In this document: positions 34,243 to 44,981 of the stretch, piece after piece
How positions within the stretch are numbered: position 1 is the first letter of the stretch
How the letters are laid out: each line of letters opens with the position of its first letter
NCBI RefSeq assembly: GCF_965139615.1
Contig: NZ_CBCSIQ010000008.1
Location: 62,001-126,000 of the forward strand
Direction: 5' to 3'
DNA length: 64,000 nt
Source: Kerstersia similis
GTDB taxonomy: Bacteria > Pseudomonadota > Gammaproteobacteria > Burkholderiales > Burkholderiaceae_B
Made by a program: the position numbers and the translations under genes
The notes under the pieces: generated by a model
Told to the model about the DNA's origin: nothing
What the model saw: only the letters and a program-made list of their open reading frames with translations
The model's database searches: none

Positions 34243-35130
34243 ATGAACCGGCGCTACCCGCAGCTGCCATCGACATCCGCCGCCATTTCCATGGCGGCGG
34301 GCCAGCCTCCCGGTGAGCCGTTGCCGTCCGGCGCGCCAGTGTTGCGGCGCAGTCTGTGCAGCCTTGCCCAGCCCGTGCTGAAGCAAGCGCGGCAGATGCC
34401 GCGCTTCCTGTTTCATGAGGCCACGGTGCTGTTCGTGATGGCCGGGCGGCTGGATCTTGATGATGGCGTCAATCGGCTGTCCGTGGGAGCGCAAGAGGCG
34501 TTGCTGCTCATTGATCCGGAAAGCTGCCTGGATGTGCGAAAAGCGCCGGAAAGTCCCGAGCTTCCCTTTCGCTCGGTTTTCTTGAGTTTTCCGGCGGCAT
34601 TGCTGGAAACCTTTCATCGCCATCATGCTGCCTCGAAGCCGTCAGGCAGTGGTAATCCGTGGGCCTGCCGACAAGTTCCTCTGGATACGGACCTGGCCGA
34701 GACATTGCGTGGCGTGATGGATGGGGTGCAGGCCAGCCGGGTGAGTGATGAGCGCTTGGCGCATAGGCTGATGGATTTTCTGCTGGCGCTGGCCGAGCGC
34801 GGCCATGCCTTTACCGACGCCGGGCAGCGCGGGACGGCCGGACGTTTGCGGGCATTGCTGGGTGAAGCGCCCGATCGGCACTGGACGGCACGTGCGGCAG
34901 GGCAGGCATTGGCGATGAGTGAAGCCACGTTGCGGCGTCGGCTGGCCAGTGAAAACGTACGCTTCGAGGCATTGCTCGTTGATATCCGCATGCATCACGC
35001 CATGATGCTGCTCCAGACGACCCCCTGGAGCATCCCCCGCATTGCTCAGGCTTGCGGGTATCAGTCGCGTGCACGTTTTACCGACCGTTTCCGTCTGCGT
35101 TTTGGTTATCTGCCTTCTGCCGTTCGGTAA
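34243..35130 (+). CDS. AraC family transcriptional regulator
   Basis: A 295-residue regulator with a C-terminal AraC DNA-binding domain of two helix-turn-helix units (WTARAAGQALAMSEATLRRRLASENVRF, then WSIPRIAQACGYQSRARFTDRFRLRFGYLPSAVR, last ~85 residues). The N-terminal ~180 residues are a sensing domain of the cupin-like class. The ATG at 34243 lies 6 bp after the PEBP stop; an in-frame TTG at 34234 would overlap it. The usual Phe of the YF-S-FxRxFRR region is present as FTDRFRLRFG. Its target may be the PEBP gene or itself. Confidence 0.9.
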   Translation: MNRRYPQLPSTSAAISMAAGQPPGEPLPSGAPVLRRSLCSLAQPVLKQARQMPRFLFHEATVLFVMAGRLDLDDGVNRLSVGAQEALLLIDPESCLDVRKAPESPELPFRSVFLSFPAALLETFHRHHAASKPSGSGNPWACRQVPLDTDLAETLRGVMDGVQASRVSDERLAHRLMDFLLALAERGHAFTDAGQRGTAGRLRALLGEAPDRHWTARAAGQALAMSEATLRRRLASENVRFEALLVDIRMHHAMMLLQTTPWSIPRIAQACGYQSRARFTDRFRLRFGYLPSAVR

Positions 35131-35254
35131 AAAAACGGGCAGCCTCTCCGGTGAACTGCGCGGTGCGCTGTTCATCCGGGTAGCTGCCCGGCGCGGCATA
35201 CTTGATGGGGGCATCAACAGGGTGTTGCATGCCCTTGCCCAGACGGTTGCGCGA

Positions 35255-35734
35255 TCAGATCGCGTCGTCGTTCTCGCCGTCTTCCGATTCCGAACCCTTG
35301 GCTTCTTCGACGGCCTGGTGGAAGGTCGAGAGGCTGGCGCGAATGGCGGAAATGTTGCGGTTCATCGTGGCGCGGAGGATTTCGGGATCGGGGAATTGAT
35401 CGGAAGCTGCCAGGAAGCATTCGATCTGGGCGCTCACGTTCCAGGTGTTGTCGCTATTCATGTAGCTGACAGTCAGCTTGGCAGCCTTGTTGCGGATATT
35501 GACTTCATTGGCGAGTTCCAGCAGTTGCTCGCGCGACAGGCCGGTGCGTTCATCATCGGCGAAATTCGGAAATACCAGGCGCAGGAATTCCGGGTCGTTG
35601 TCGGCGTCGATGGAAAGGTAGAACACGCCCATTTCCGGGTGGCGGAAACGGACATCACCGTCATCGTCGATGTCCGATTTGTAATCCAGAACCTCTTGGT
35701 ACAGCTTTTGCAGTTCTTCGGTCTTGGACGTCAT
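35255..35734 (-). CDS. YbjN-like protein (type III chaperone-like fold)
   Basis: A 159-residue acidic protein starting at an ATG with AAGGAG about 10 bp upstream. The pattern of FLRLVFPNFADDERTG, QLLELANEVNIRNKAAKLTVSYM and SAQIECFLAASDQFPDPEILRATMNRNISAIRASLSTFHQAV is that of YbjN-family proteins, which share the fold of type III secretion chaperones. The function is unknown, perhaps protein binding. It lies downstream of the giant AAA+ protease on the same strand (132-bp gap), so an adaptor or substrate-chaperone relation is possible but only inferred. The C-terminus is very acidic. Confidence 0.65.
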   Translation of the reverse strand: MTSKTEELQKLYQEVLDYKSDIDDDGDVRFRHPEMGVFYLSIDADNDPEFLRLVFPNFADDERTGLSREQLLELANEVNIRNKAAKLTVSYMNSDNTWNVSAQIECFLAASDQFPDPEILRATMNRNISAIRASLSTFHQAVEEAKGSESEDGENDDAI

Positions 35735-35866
35735 GAGTAGGTGCTCCTTCTTGAGATAACGAAATGGTGGCTTGAGCGATAAGGGTATGTCGCTGGCCGG
35801 GGACTTCAGGTGTGGCAGCGGCCAGGCGCCTGCTTCATATTCCGCTGCCATATTGTGCCGTCTTGT

Positions 35867-38800
35867 CTAGCGGAGAAGCGCCAGCACGGCATGGCCGTCC
35901 AGTGTTTCTTCACGCAGCAGTTGCTCCGCCAGCTGCCTGATGCTGTGCCAGTGTGTTTCCACCAGCGTTTCTGTTCGTTCACGCGCTTCCTGCAGCCAGA
36001 TATCCACGCGCAGCTGGGCACGTTCCATCCAGGCAGGAGGCAGGGGTGTATCGAATGGCGCCAGGGACAGCCAGCCGAAGCTTTCATCCAGCCCCCATTC
36101 GGTGACTGCCAGCCAGGCCAGTTCACTGGCTTTGGCCAGATCGCTGGCTGCGCCGTTGTCGCTGCCGCCGGCAGGTTCGGACGCGGGAAACTGCTTGAGT
36201 TGCGCCACACGGCCGGCCAGTTTGATGCACAGGTCGTCCATGGCTTCGCGGCGATTCATCGGGCGCACGCTGTGCTCATCATCACGGGAGAGTGCGACAA
36301 ACCCATGGGCGTCGCCCCGTCCGGCGATGGTGACTTGTTCCAGTGGGTGCTCCGGTCGCAGCAAGGCCGCCAGCACGGCATGCCCCGCCTCATGGAAGGC
36401 GACGGCGGAGAGGTACTCCTGCAGCGGTTTGCGGCGGCTGCGTTCGCCGTATTTCACGGTATTGATCTGTTCCAGCAACTGTTCGTAGCTGATGTGTTCG
36501 TGCGGGTTCTGCCGCAGGGCGAGCACCAGCTCACGATAGACTTTTTCGAAGTCGGCGCCGCTCATGCCGGCAGTCATAGCGACCAGCGCATCGAGATTCC
36601 AGGCGTCGGCGGCCGGGGGCAGCGGCCGGGGCAGGGTGCTCAGGCGCGTGTCGATGAAGTGGCGGCGGGCCTCGCGATCCAGCAGCGGGACTTCCATGAG
36701 CAGATCCAGGCGCCCGGAACGCAGCAATGCCGGATCGACATTTGCCAGAAAATTGGTAGCGGCGACAATAAAAACCGGATGATCTGTCTGCGAACCGAAG
36801 CCGTCGATTTCCGCAAGCAGCTGGTTGATCGCCGGTTCCATGCCACGCATGCCGCGTATGCCCAGGGCGTCGATTTCGTCGATGAAAACGATGCTGGGGG
36901 CATAGCGCCGGGCGCGCCGGAAAATGGAACGGGTCAGGGTCGGATTGAACAGTTGCGGGCCGGTGACTGAGAGGAAGGGAACCCCGGCTTCTGCGGCCAG
37001 GGCTTTGGCCAGCATGGTTTTGCCGGTTCCTGGGCGACCATGCAGCAGCATGCCCTTGGGGGGCGGTGCCTGCTGGCTGTCAGTGTCGGCGCTGCCCGCA
37101 TCGCGGGCGGCCAGCAAATGGATGATTTGTTGCAGGCGTTCCTTGGCACGGGTATGCCCTTTGATGTCCTGGAAACGCAAATCCGGCATTTCAACGGCGA
37201 AGCCATCATCGGCGCCGTAGTCCTTGCGGCCTTGGATACGATCCAGGCGAACCGAGTCGATCACCAGCTGCAACTCGCCTTCCTGCCGGTGTGGCCGCAG
37301 TTCGTAATGAAGGACTTCGCGGCGGCGGAACTGGTTGCGATGCAGCGCATCAAGATCGCGGCCGGCAAACCAGTCCTGCACTTCCTGGCTGATGCTGACC
37401 TTGATGCGTTCCGGCAATTGGCTGCTGCTGGCCGTGTCGGCAAAGCAGGCTTCCGTCAGCCATTGCGTCCCGGCCTCGGAGAGCTCCAGCGGGGTAATGT
37501 CCGGGCCGAAAGATAGTGTGACGATGGTCGCAATCAGCGCCGGATTGTCGAATTCGACAGGGATTGCCTGCTGGCTGAACCGTTCGGCAAAATCCGACAG
37601 CGCTGCCCTGGTGATGCTGATCAATGACGCTATCGTCAACTCGGCAAATGGCAGCAGGGTGGCATTGGAGAGGTAGCCGGCCAGGTAAGAGGTGATCTTG
37701 CCATTCTCGCTGCTGGTGTCCTCGCTGTCGTCGTCGGCACGGCGCGCCAGCATGTCTTCGGCGAGCAGGTTGGCGGCGCGTGCCGGATGTTCCCGTATCA
37801 ACTTGGAAAGGCTGCTGTCCTCGGCCAGTTGAGGGCTGGGCCGCATGGTGAAAATCAGCTGTGTGGCCTGGAAGGAAACGCGCCGGCTTTCCGCGCGGGA
37901 GCGCTCTTTCTCATTGCCGAAGCCGTACTCGTCTTCCAGATATCCATCGCTGAGCAGATTGGCCAGAATATTCTGCACATTGGGATGGGCGCGATCGACA
38001 TCGTCGAATACCACCACGGCGCGCGGGTGGCGGCGCACGAATCCGGTCAGGCGGCCAGGGCCGGCGTTGCTGTAACCCTCGCGCAGCCCTGTCAGGCCGA
38101 AACCCTCGTTGTGACTCTGAAAGCTGGCCATATTGAGCACCAGGCTTTTGCCTTCATTGGTTTCGGCCAGTTTGCGTGCCAGCAGCGATTTGCCGGTACC
38201 CGCCGGGCCGATGCAAACCAGCAGGCGCGGCTTGCCGGGTGCGTTCAGCTTCAGGGCGCGCGCCAGCAGTTCCGTACGCAGGCGCGCCAGTGCCGCGGGC
38301 TGGCCGATGATGGTCTGCCCCAGCGTTTGCAACTGTTCGTCCACCTGCTTCAACACAGCGGGGACGCGTTCTTCGCGGCTGAGGGTGTCTTCCGGTTCGG
38401 TGGCCGGGAGCGCAGGCTCGCCGCTGGCCGGGGGCGCTTCGCTGCTGCGGCTGCGTCCCGGGTGGTTGCGGCGATCTTGCTTGTTGCTGGTGTCGCCTGC
38501 CTTGGTTTTGCCGGCGGCCGGGGGGCGCCCTGGAAGCTTCAGGGGCAGGGTTTCGTCCTGGAACTGGTCGAGCAGCGCCGTCACTTCCTCGGAGACCGGC
38601 AGTGTGGTACCGGATTGACCGCCAGCCAGGTAATGCATGCCATCCGTGCGTGCGGCCGCTGCGCCTGTAATGCCCAGCCGAGCCGTTTGATGCAAGCCCA
38701 GGGCACGGGTATCGACATAGAGCGACAAGGCTTCACGCAGCGCTCCCAGGGTAATGCTGTCTTTGCCGCTGGCCCTGGCGGTCTGTTCGGCCAGCACCAG

Positions 38801-39283
38801 GCATTCCTGCAAAGAGATATCACGGTCGGCGCCACTGGCGTTGGGATTTGCGGCGAGGTGCGCGGAGGCGTTGTCGGTGCAGTCGCCGGGCGTGGCCGGC
38901 GACATGGGCTCGTCGTTGGTAATGTCTTCGGCCGCTACCTGGGCAACGGTGCTCGTTTCCAGTTCGGGCAGGAATAGGCCTGCCACTGGAGATGAACCAT
39001 ATTCCTGTCGCAGCGATGTGACTTCGGCAGTCAGGGCCACGGCTGGCTGGGCAGGGTACTCCGCTAGCTGCTGGCTGCCGTCCTTGCGTTTCGGTGCTTG
39101 CTTATCCCTGGGGTCCAGTCCCAGCTTTCTCGCGGTGTCGTCGGAAATTTCCGTGGTATCGACGTAGGTTTTTAACGTTTCGTTGATGATATCCATGTTG
39201 ATGCGCATGAGGCCATGGCGCAGGGCAGTGATTTTGGATAGCTTCAGTACGTCAAGGAAAGTCAGCGGCTGGATCGGGGGCAT
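35867..39283 (-). CDS. Giant soluble AAA+ protease: Clp-type AAA + FtsH-type AAA + M41 peptidase fusion
   Basis: A 1138-residue protein, far longer than FtsH (about 640) and without any hydrophobic membrane segment. In order it has: an N-terminal region with two similar repeats around residues 15-60 and 160-208, each with L-x-x-x-L-x-x-YVDT and TARKLG/TARLG; a low-complexity linker; a Clp-type AAA module with Walker A GPAGTGKS (359-366) and a Walker-B-like VVVFDDVDRAHP (423-434); an FtsH-type AAA module with Walker A GRPGTGKT (749-756) and Walker B IVFIDEID (798-805); and an M41 protease domain with HEAGH (964-968) and the third zinc ligand Asp1048 in GAASDLAKAS. The protease site looks intact, the first ATPase looks degenerate. 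The start at 39283 is chosen because the upstream 27 codons look non-coding; 39364 is an alternative. It is divergent from rpsU. Confidence 0.88.
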   Translation of the reverse strand: MPPIQPLTFLDVLKLSKITALRHGLMRINMDIINETLKTYVDTTEISDDTARKLGLDPRDKQAPKRKDGSQQLAEYPAQPAVALTAEVTSLRQEYGSSPVAGLFLPELETSTVAQVAAEDITNDEPMSPATPGDCTDNASAHLAANPNASGADRDISLQECLVLAEQTARASGKDSITLGALREALSLYVDTRALGLHQTARLGITGAAAARTDGMHYLAGGQSGTTLPVSEEVTALLDQFQDETLPLKLPGRPPAAGKTKAGDTSNKQDRRNHPGRSRSSEAPPASGEPALPATEPEDTLSREERVPAVLKQVDEQLQTLGQTIIGQPAALARLRTELLARALKLNAPGKPRLLVCIGPAGTGKSLLARKLAETNEGKSLVLNMASFQSHNEGFGLTGLREGYSNAGPGRLTGFVRRHPRAVVVFDDVDRAHPNVQNILANLLSDGYLEDEYGFGNEKERSRAESRRVSFQATQLIFTMRPSPQLAEDSSLSKLIREHPARAANLLAEDMLARRADDDSEDTSSENGKITSYLAGYLSNATLLPFAELTIASLISITRAALSDFAERFSQQAIPVEFDNPALIATIVTLSFGPDITPLELSEAGTQWLTEACFADTASSSQLPERIKVSISQEVQDWFAGRDLDALHRNQFRRREVLHYELRPHRQEGELQLVIDSVRLDRIQGRKDYGADDGFAVEMPDLRFQDIKGHTRAKERLQQIIHLLAARDAGSADTDSQQAPPPKGMLLHGRPGTGKTMLAKALAAEAGVPFLSVTGPQLFNPTLTRSIFRRARRYAPSIVFIDEIDALGIRGMRGMEPAINQLLAEIDGFGSQTDHPVFIVAATNFLANVDPALLRSGRLDLLMEVPLLDREARRHFIDTRLSTLPRPLPPAADAWNLDALVAMTAGMSGADFEKVYRELVLALRQNPHEHISYEQLLEQINTVKYGERSRRKPLQEYLSAVAFHEAGHAVLAALLRPEHPLEQVTIAGRGDAHGFVALSRDDEHSVRPMNRREAMDDLCIKLAGRVAQLKQFPASEPAGGSDNGAASDLAKASELAWLAVTEWGLDESFGWLSLAPFDTPLPPAWMERAQLRVDIWLQEARERTETLVETHWHSIRQLAEQLLREETLDGHAVLALLR

Positions 39284-39635
39284 GCTTGAGGAAAAATGCA
39301 GGGGAAAGGTAGGACAGCAGAGTGAAGTATAGGCACTCCCATACCGGGGTGCCCGCTGCGGCATGCCTTGAGTTGTGAGGGATCAGCGATTTTTGATGTC
39401 ACACTTGTGCCAGATTGTGTGAGTTGTAAAGGTTGGTGGCGGGGGTGGGTTGCGCGCAGCTGCCAGGAACAGATCAGGGAAAATGGGCATTTCGCGGCGT
39501 GGTCCTATTTGTAACAGGATCTGGGTTGGCGTACAGGCAACAGTCGCGGTTTTGAATCTGCCGCGTAACGTGATAGAATCCGACGATTCAGTATGCACCT
39601 CATTCCATCCATTTTTTAACTGCGTAATAGAATTC
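39284..39635. other. Divergent regulatory region between the AAA+ protease and rpsU
   Basis: No gene is seen. It holds the rpsU promoter (separate entry), an inverted TCACAC/GTGTGA pair (39399-39404 and 39417-39422) and an 8-bp direct repeat TGAGTTGT at 39369-39376 and 39420-39427. The last two could serve the minus-strand AAA+ gene. Confidence 0.6.
39552..39579 (+). promoter_or_regulatory. Sigma70 promoter of the rpsU-dnaG-rpoD operon
   Basis: A -35 TTGAAT (39552-39557) and a -10 TAGAAT (39574-39579, five of six consensus bases) are separated by 16 bp, about 56 bp upstream of the rpsU start. Good housekeeping promoter by sequence. Confidence 0.7.
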
Positions 39636-39848
39636 ATGCCTATTGTTCGCCTGAAAGAAAACGAGCCGTTTGAAGCCGCTCTGCGCCGCTTCAAGCGCAC
39701 CATCGAAAAGACGGGTCTGCTGACCGAACTGCGTTCGCGCGAGTTCTACGAAAAGCCCACCGCTGAGCGCAAGCGCAAGCATGCCGCCGCCGTGAAGCGC
39801 CACTACAAGCGTATCCGCAGCCAACAACTGCCTCCGCGCCTCTACTGA
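39636..39848 (+). CDS. rpsU: 30S ribosomal protein bS21
   Basis: A 70-residue basic protein, standard for bS21: MPIVRLKENEPFEAALRRFKR at the start, then REFYEKPTAERKRKHAAAVKR and ending in PPRLY. It binds the 30S platform and helps initiation. It is first in the macromolecular-synthesis operon with dnaG and rpoD. The ATG at 39636 is the family start; the frame is open upstream but not coding. Confidence 0.98.
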   Translation: MPIVRLKENEPFEAALRRFKRTIEKTGLLTELRSREFYEKPTAERKRKHAAAVKRHYKRIRSQQLPPRLY

Positions 39849-39860
39849 TCTGTTCAGTGA

Positions 39861-41939
39861 GTGATTCCTGATTCTTTCATCCAGGAACTTCTCGCCCGGG
39901 TCGATATTACTGATGTCGTCGGGCGTTATGTGCAGCTGCGCAAGGGTGGGGCGAACCTTTTAGGTCTCTGCCCCTTCCATAACGAAAAATCCCCTTCCTT
40001 TACTGTCAGCCCTACCAAACAGTTCTATCACTGTTTTGGTTGCGGAGCCCATGGCAGCGCGATTACCTTTCTGATGGAGCATACCGGGGCGAGTTTCCCG
40101 GAGGCCGTGCGTTCGCTCGCCGCATCAGCAGGGATGAACGTACCCGAGGAACCGCGCAGCCCGCGTCAGCAGGCCGAGGCGGCACGTCGCAAGGAAGAGG
40201 TTTCTCGGCATACGCAAGCCCTGGAAAAAGCACAGGAATACTACCTGGCTCAGTTGCGCCAATCGGCGCAGGCGCGCCGCTATCTGCAAGGTCGCGGGCT
40301 GACTGGTGAAATCGCCAAGCGCTATGGCCTGGGTTGGACGGGAGATGACCGTCGTGGCCTGGCCAATGTGTTCGAGCGGTATGACGACCCGGTGCTGGTC
40401 GAGGTCGGTCTTGTGGTGGAAGCCGAAGACGGCCGCCGCTATGATCGCTTCCGCGAGCGCGTGACCTTTCCCATCCGCAATGCGCGTGGTGCCCTGATCG
40501 GTTTTGGCGGCCGCATTATCGGCAAAGGCGAACCGAAGTATCTCAACTCTCCGGAAACACCGCTGTTTTCCAAGGGGCAGGAGCTCTACGGGCTGTGGGA
40601 AGCGCGCCAGGCCATTCGTGCGGCCGGGCAGGTGCTGGTCGTCGAAGGCTACATGGATGTGGTCGGGCTCGCGCAACTGGGCATAGAGCATGCCGTGGCG
40701 ACGCTGGGTACGGCGACGACCCCGCAGCACGTGCAGAAGCTGTTGCGCGCCAGTGAAAACGTGGTGTTTTCCTTCGATGGCGACAAGGCCGGCCGACGCG
40801 CTGCATGGCGGGCGCTCAATACCTGCCTGGCGTTGCTGCGGGATGATATTTCCATTCGTTTCCTGTTCCTGCCGGAAGAGCACGACCCCGATTCCTATGT
40901 GCGGGCCTTCGGTGCCGAGGCCTTTCGGGCCACGCTTGCCGAAGCTCAGCCCTTGTCGCGCTTTTTGCTCGATGAACTGGCGGCTCGTCATGCGCTTGAG
41001 GAAGTGGAAGGGCGTGCGGCATGTATTCATGAGGCCCGGCCGCTATTTGCCGAAATTCCTGAGTGCGCGCTGAAAATCCAGCTGCATAACGAGTTTGCGC
41101 GGCAGGTGCGGCTGACGCCGGAAGAGTTGCATGCCATGTTCCGGGCGGGTGAGGCCCAGGCGCCGGGGCGGCCGGTGTCGCATGCCTCCAGTCAGGCTGG
41201 TGGCGGGGCGGAAGGTCCTGTGGTGGCCGGGCATGGCGGTGTTCCGGCGGGCGCTCATGCGCCGTCATCGGATGCGCCGCCGCCCTGGATGGTGGCGCCC
41301 GACGATGTGGTGCCCGAGGATATCGGTTTTCATGGCGGGCTGGATCCTGAAGGGGGCTATTGGCCGCCGGAGCAGGAAGCCTCCTTTCCATCGCAAGCAG
41401 GCCGCTCAGGTGGCCGCCGGCAATGGAATGGCAATGGCCGTGGCGATGGCAGCCAGAAGGGACGCAAAGGGGGCGGGCGCTGGAACGACCGTGGCGGCGT
41501 GCCTCCCTTGAGCGGCGGCCAGCAGGTGGCCAGCCTGCCGCGCAAATTATTGCGCTTGCTGGTCAGCCATCCCGGGCTGGTCGATGAAATGGGCGATCAG
41601 CAGCTTGAAGTTCTGGATAGCAGCCCCCATATGCGTATGGTCAGGGAGCTGGTGACACTCTTGCAGGATTCGGGAGCAAGGCACATAGGCGCCATGATGG
41701 AAGCTGTGCCATCGGGTTCCGAGCTGGCCGGCATCCTGCATGACCTGTCGCGTGATGTGCTTGGCAGTGAGGAGTTGCCCAACCCGCAGCTGGAGTGGGA
41801 AGGGGGACTGCGCAGTGTCGAACGCGATGCGCTGAAGCTTGAGCTGGATGCCCTGGTGGCAGCTGGCCTGACCGATGAGGAATCGAAAAGTTTATATCAT
41901 GATCTGACACGCCGGCTGAGAGGCTTGGGGAACGCTTAG
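39861..41939 (+). CDS. dnaG: DNA primase
   Basis: A 692-residue primase starting at GTG 12 bp after rpsU. The zinc ribbon has Cys37-His40 and Cys58-Cys61 (CPFHNEKSPSF, FYHCFGCGAHG). The catalytic TOPRIM region carries VVEGYMDVVGLAQ near residue 258 and SFDGDKAGRRAA near 303. The C-terminal ~160 residues hold the helicase-binding domain. Between them lies an unusually Gly/Arg/Asn-rich stretch (about residues 513-550: GRSGGRRQW, GNGRGDG, GRKGGGRW) not found in typical DnaG. It synthesises replication primers at the DnaB helicase. Confidence 0.97.
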   Translation: MIPDSFIQELLARVDITDVVGRYVQLRKGGANLLGLCPFHNEKSPSFTVSPTKQFYHCFGCGAHGSAITFLMEHTGASFPEAVRSLAASAGMNVPEEPRSPRQQAEAARRKEEVSRHTQALEKAQEYYLAQLRQSAQARRYLQGRGLTGEIAKRYGLGWTGDDRRGLANVFERYDDPVLVEVGLVVEAEDGRRYDRFRERVTFPIRNARGALIGFGGRIIGKGEPKYLNSPETPLFSKGQELYGLWEARQAIRAAGQVLVVEGYMDVVGLAQLGIEHAVATLGTATTPQHVQKLLRASENVVFSFDGDKAGRRAAWRALNTCLALLRDDISIRFLFLPEEHDPDSYVRAFGAEAFRATLAEAQPLSRFLLDELAARHALEEVEGRAACIHEARPLFAEIPECALKIQLHNEFARQVRLTPEELHAMFRAGEAQAPGRPVSHASSQAGGGAEGPVVAGHGGVPAGAHAPSSDAPPPWMVAPDDVVPEDIGFHGGLDPEGGYWPPEQEASFPSQAGRSGGRRQWNGNGRGDGSQKGRKGGGRWNDRGGVPPLSGGQQVASLPRKLLRLLVSHPGLVDEMGDQQLEVLDSSPHMRMVRELVTLLQDSGARHIGAMMEAVPSGSELAGILHDLSRDVLGSEELPNPQLEWEGGLRSVERDALKLELDALVAAGLTDEESKSLYHDLTRRLRGLGNA

Positions 41940-42189
41940 TGTAGTGTTCCCGCAAATAAGTTAAGATTCAGGGGTTTGCGCTGTCTGCCCCGAACCTTTT
42001 ATCGGCGGTGTGGTCGGATGATGCTGCGGGTCTTAACCCGCCTGATGCCGGGGGCTTTGCTGCTTCCGGCTTTTCGGCGCTTGAAGCCGAGTTGTTCTCG
42101 CTCTTTTTTGTCCTGTTCAATGTTTGGGCTGTCGGCAGAATCAAACAGCCCTCCCGTTTTGTGGCGGCAACTTCGCTACGGAAACCATT

Positions 42190-44427
<2,238 letters not shown>

Positions 44428-44443
44428 TGGAAGCCTTCCTGCG

Positions 44444-44896
44444 ATGAGCTGGGCTGATCCAACCATCCTGTTGTTGCTGGCGTTTGCCGTGCTCGGCTAC
44501 GTCAGCCACAACATGGCGGTGTCCATCGCTATGTTGGTTCTGCTGTTTGTCCGGCTGACGCCGCTGCAGGCGCATTTCCCGTGGGTACAGAAATACGGCC
44601 TGAGCGTAGGCATCATCATCCTGATGGTAGGGGTGATGACGCCCATTGCCAGCGGCCGCATCAGTGTCAGCGACCTGCTGCATTCGTTCGTCGAATGGCG
44701 CTCCTTCCTGGCCGTGCTGGTTGGCATTGGCGTGGCCTGGCTGGGTGGGCGGGGCGTAGTGCTCATGGGCAACAGCCCGCAGATCGTGGCAGGCTTGCTG
44801 ATGGGCACGCTCATCGGCGTGGCCTTCTTCCGCGGCGTACCTGTCGGACCGCTGATCGCCGCCGGTTTGCTCTCCTTGCTGATCGGTAAATCCTGA
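44444..44896 (+). CDS. UPF0756 (DUF441, YeaL-type) membrane protein
   Basis: A 150-residue protein with four or five hydrophobic segments: LLLLAFAVLGYV, VSIAMLVLLFVRL, VGIIILMVGVMTPIASG, a segment around FLAVLVGIGVAWLGGRGV and the C-terminal IVAGLLMGTLIGVAFFRGVPVGPLIAAGLLSLLIG. This is the UPF0756/DUF441 family, of unknown function. It starts 16 bp after rpoD, so it may be co-transcribed. Confidence 0.9.
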   Translation: MSWADPTILLLLAFAVLGYVSHNMAVSIAMLVLLFVRLTPLQAHFPWVQKYGLSVGIIILMVGVMTPIASGRISVSDLLHSFVEWRSFLAVLVGIGVAWLGGRGVVLMGNSPQIVAGLLMGTLIGVAFFRGVPVGPLIAAGLLSLLIGKS

Positions 44897-44981
44897 GCCT
44901 GAACGGCTGCCGGAAGATCAGGGATTTTGCTGTGCTTCTGTTTTGCAATGCCTGTCAGGCATGTCATAATAGCGAGCTTGG

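Noticed and set aside
37787..38977. A 396-codon plus-strand frame opposite the AAA+ fusion gene
   Set aside because: The minus strand encodes clear Walker motifs in this interval; the plus frame has none.
39399..39422. TCACAC...GTGTGA considered as a CRP-type site
   Set aside because: The half-sites are in the inverted orientation (TCACA first, TGTGA second) with a 12-bp spacer, unlike the TGTGA-N6-TCACA consensus.
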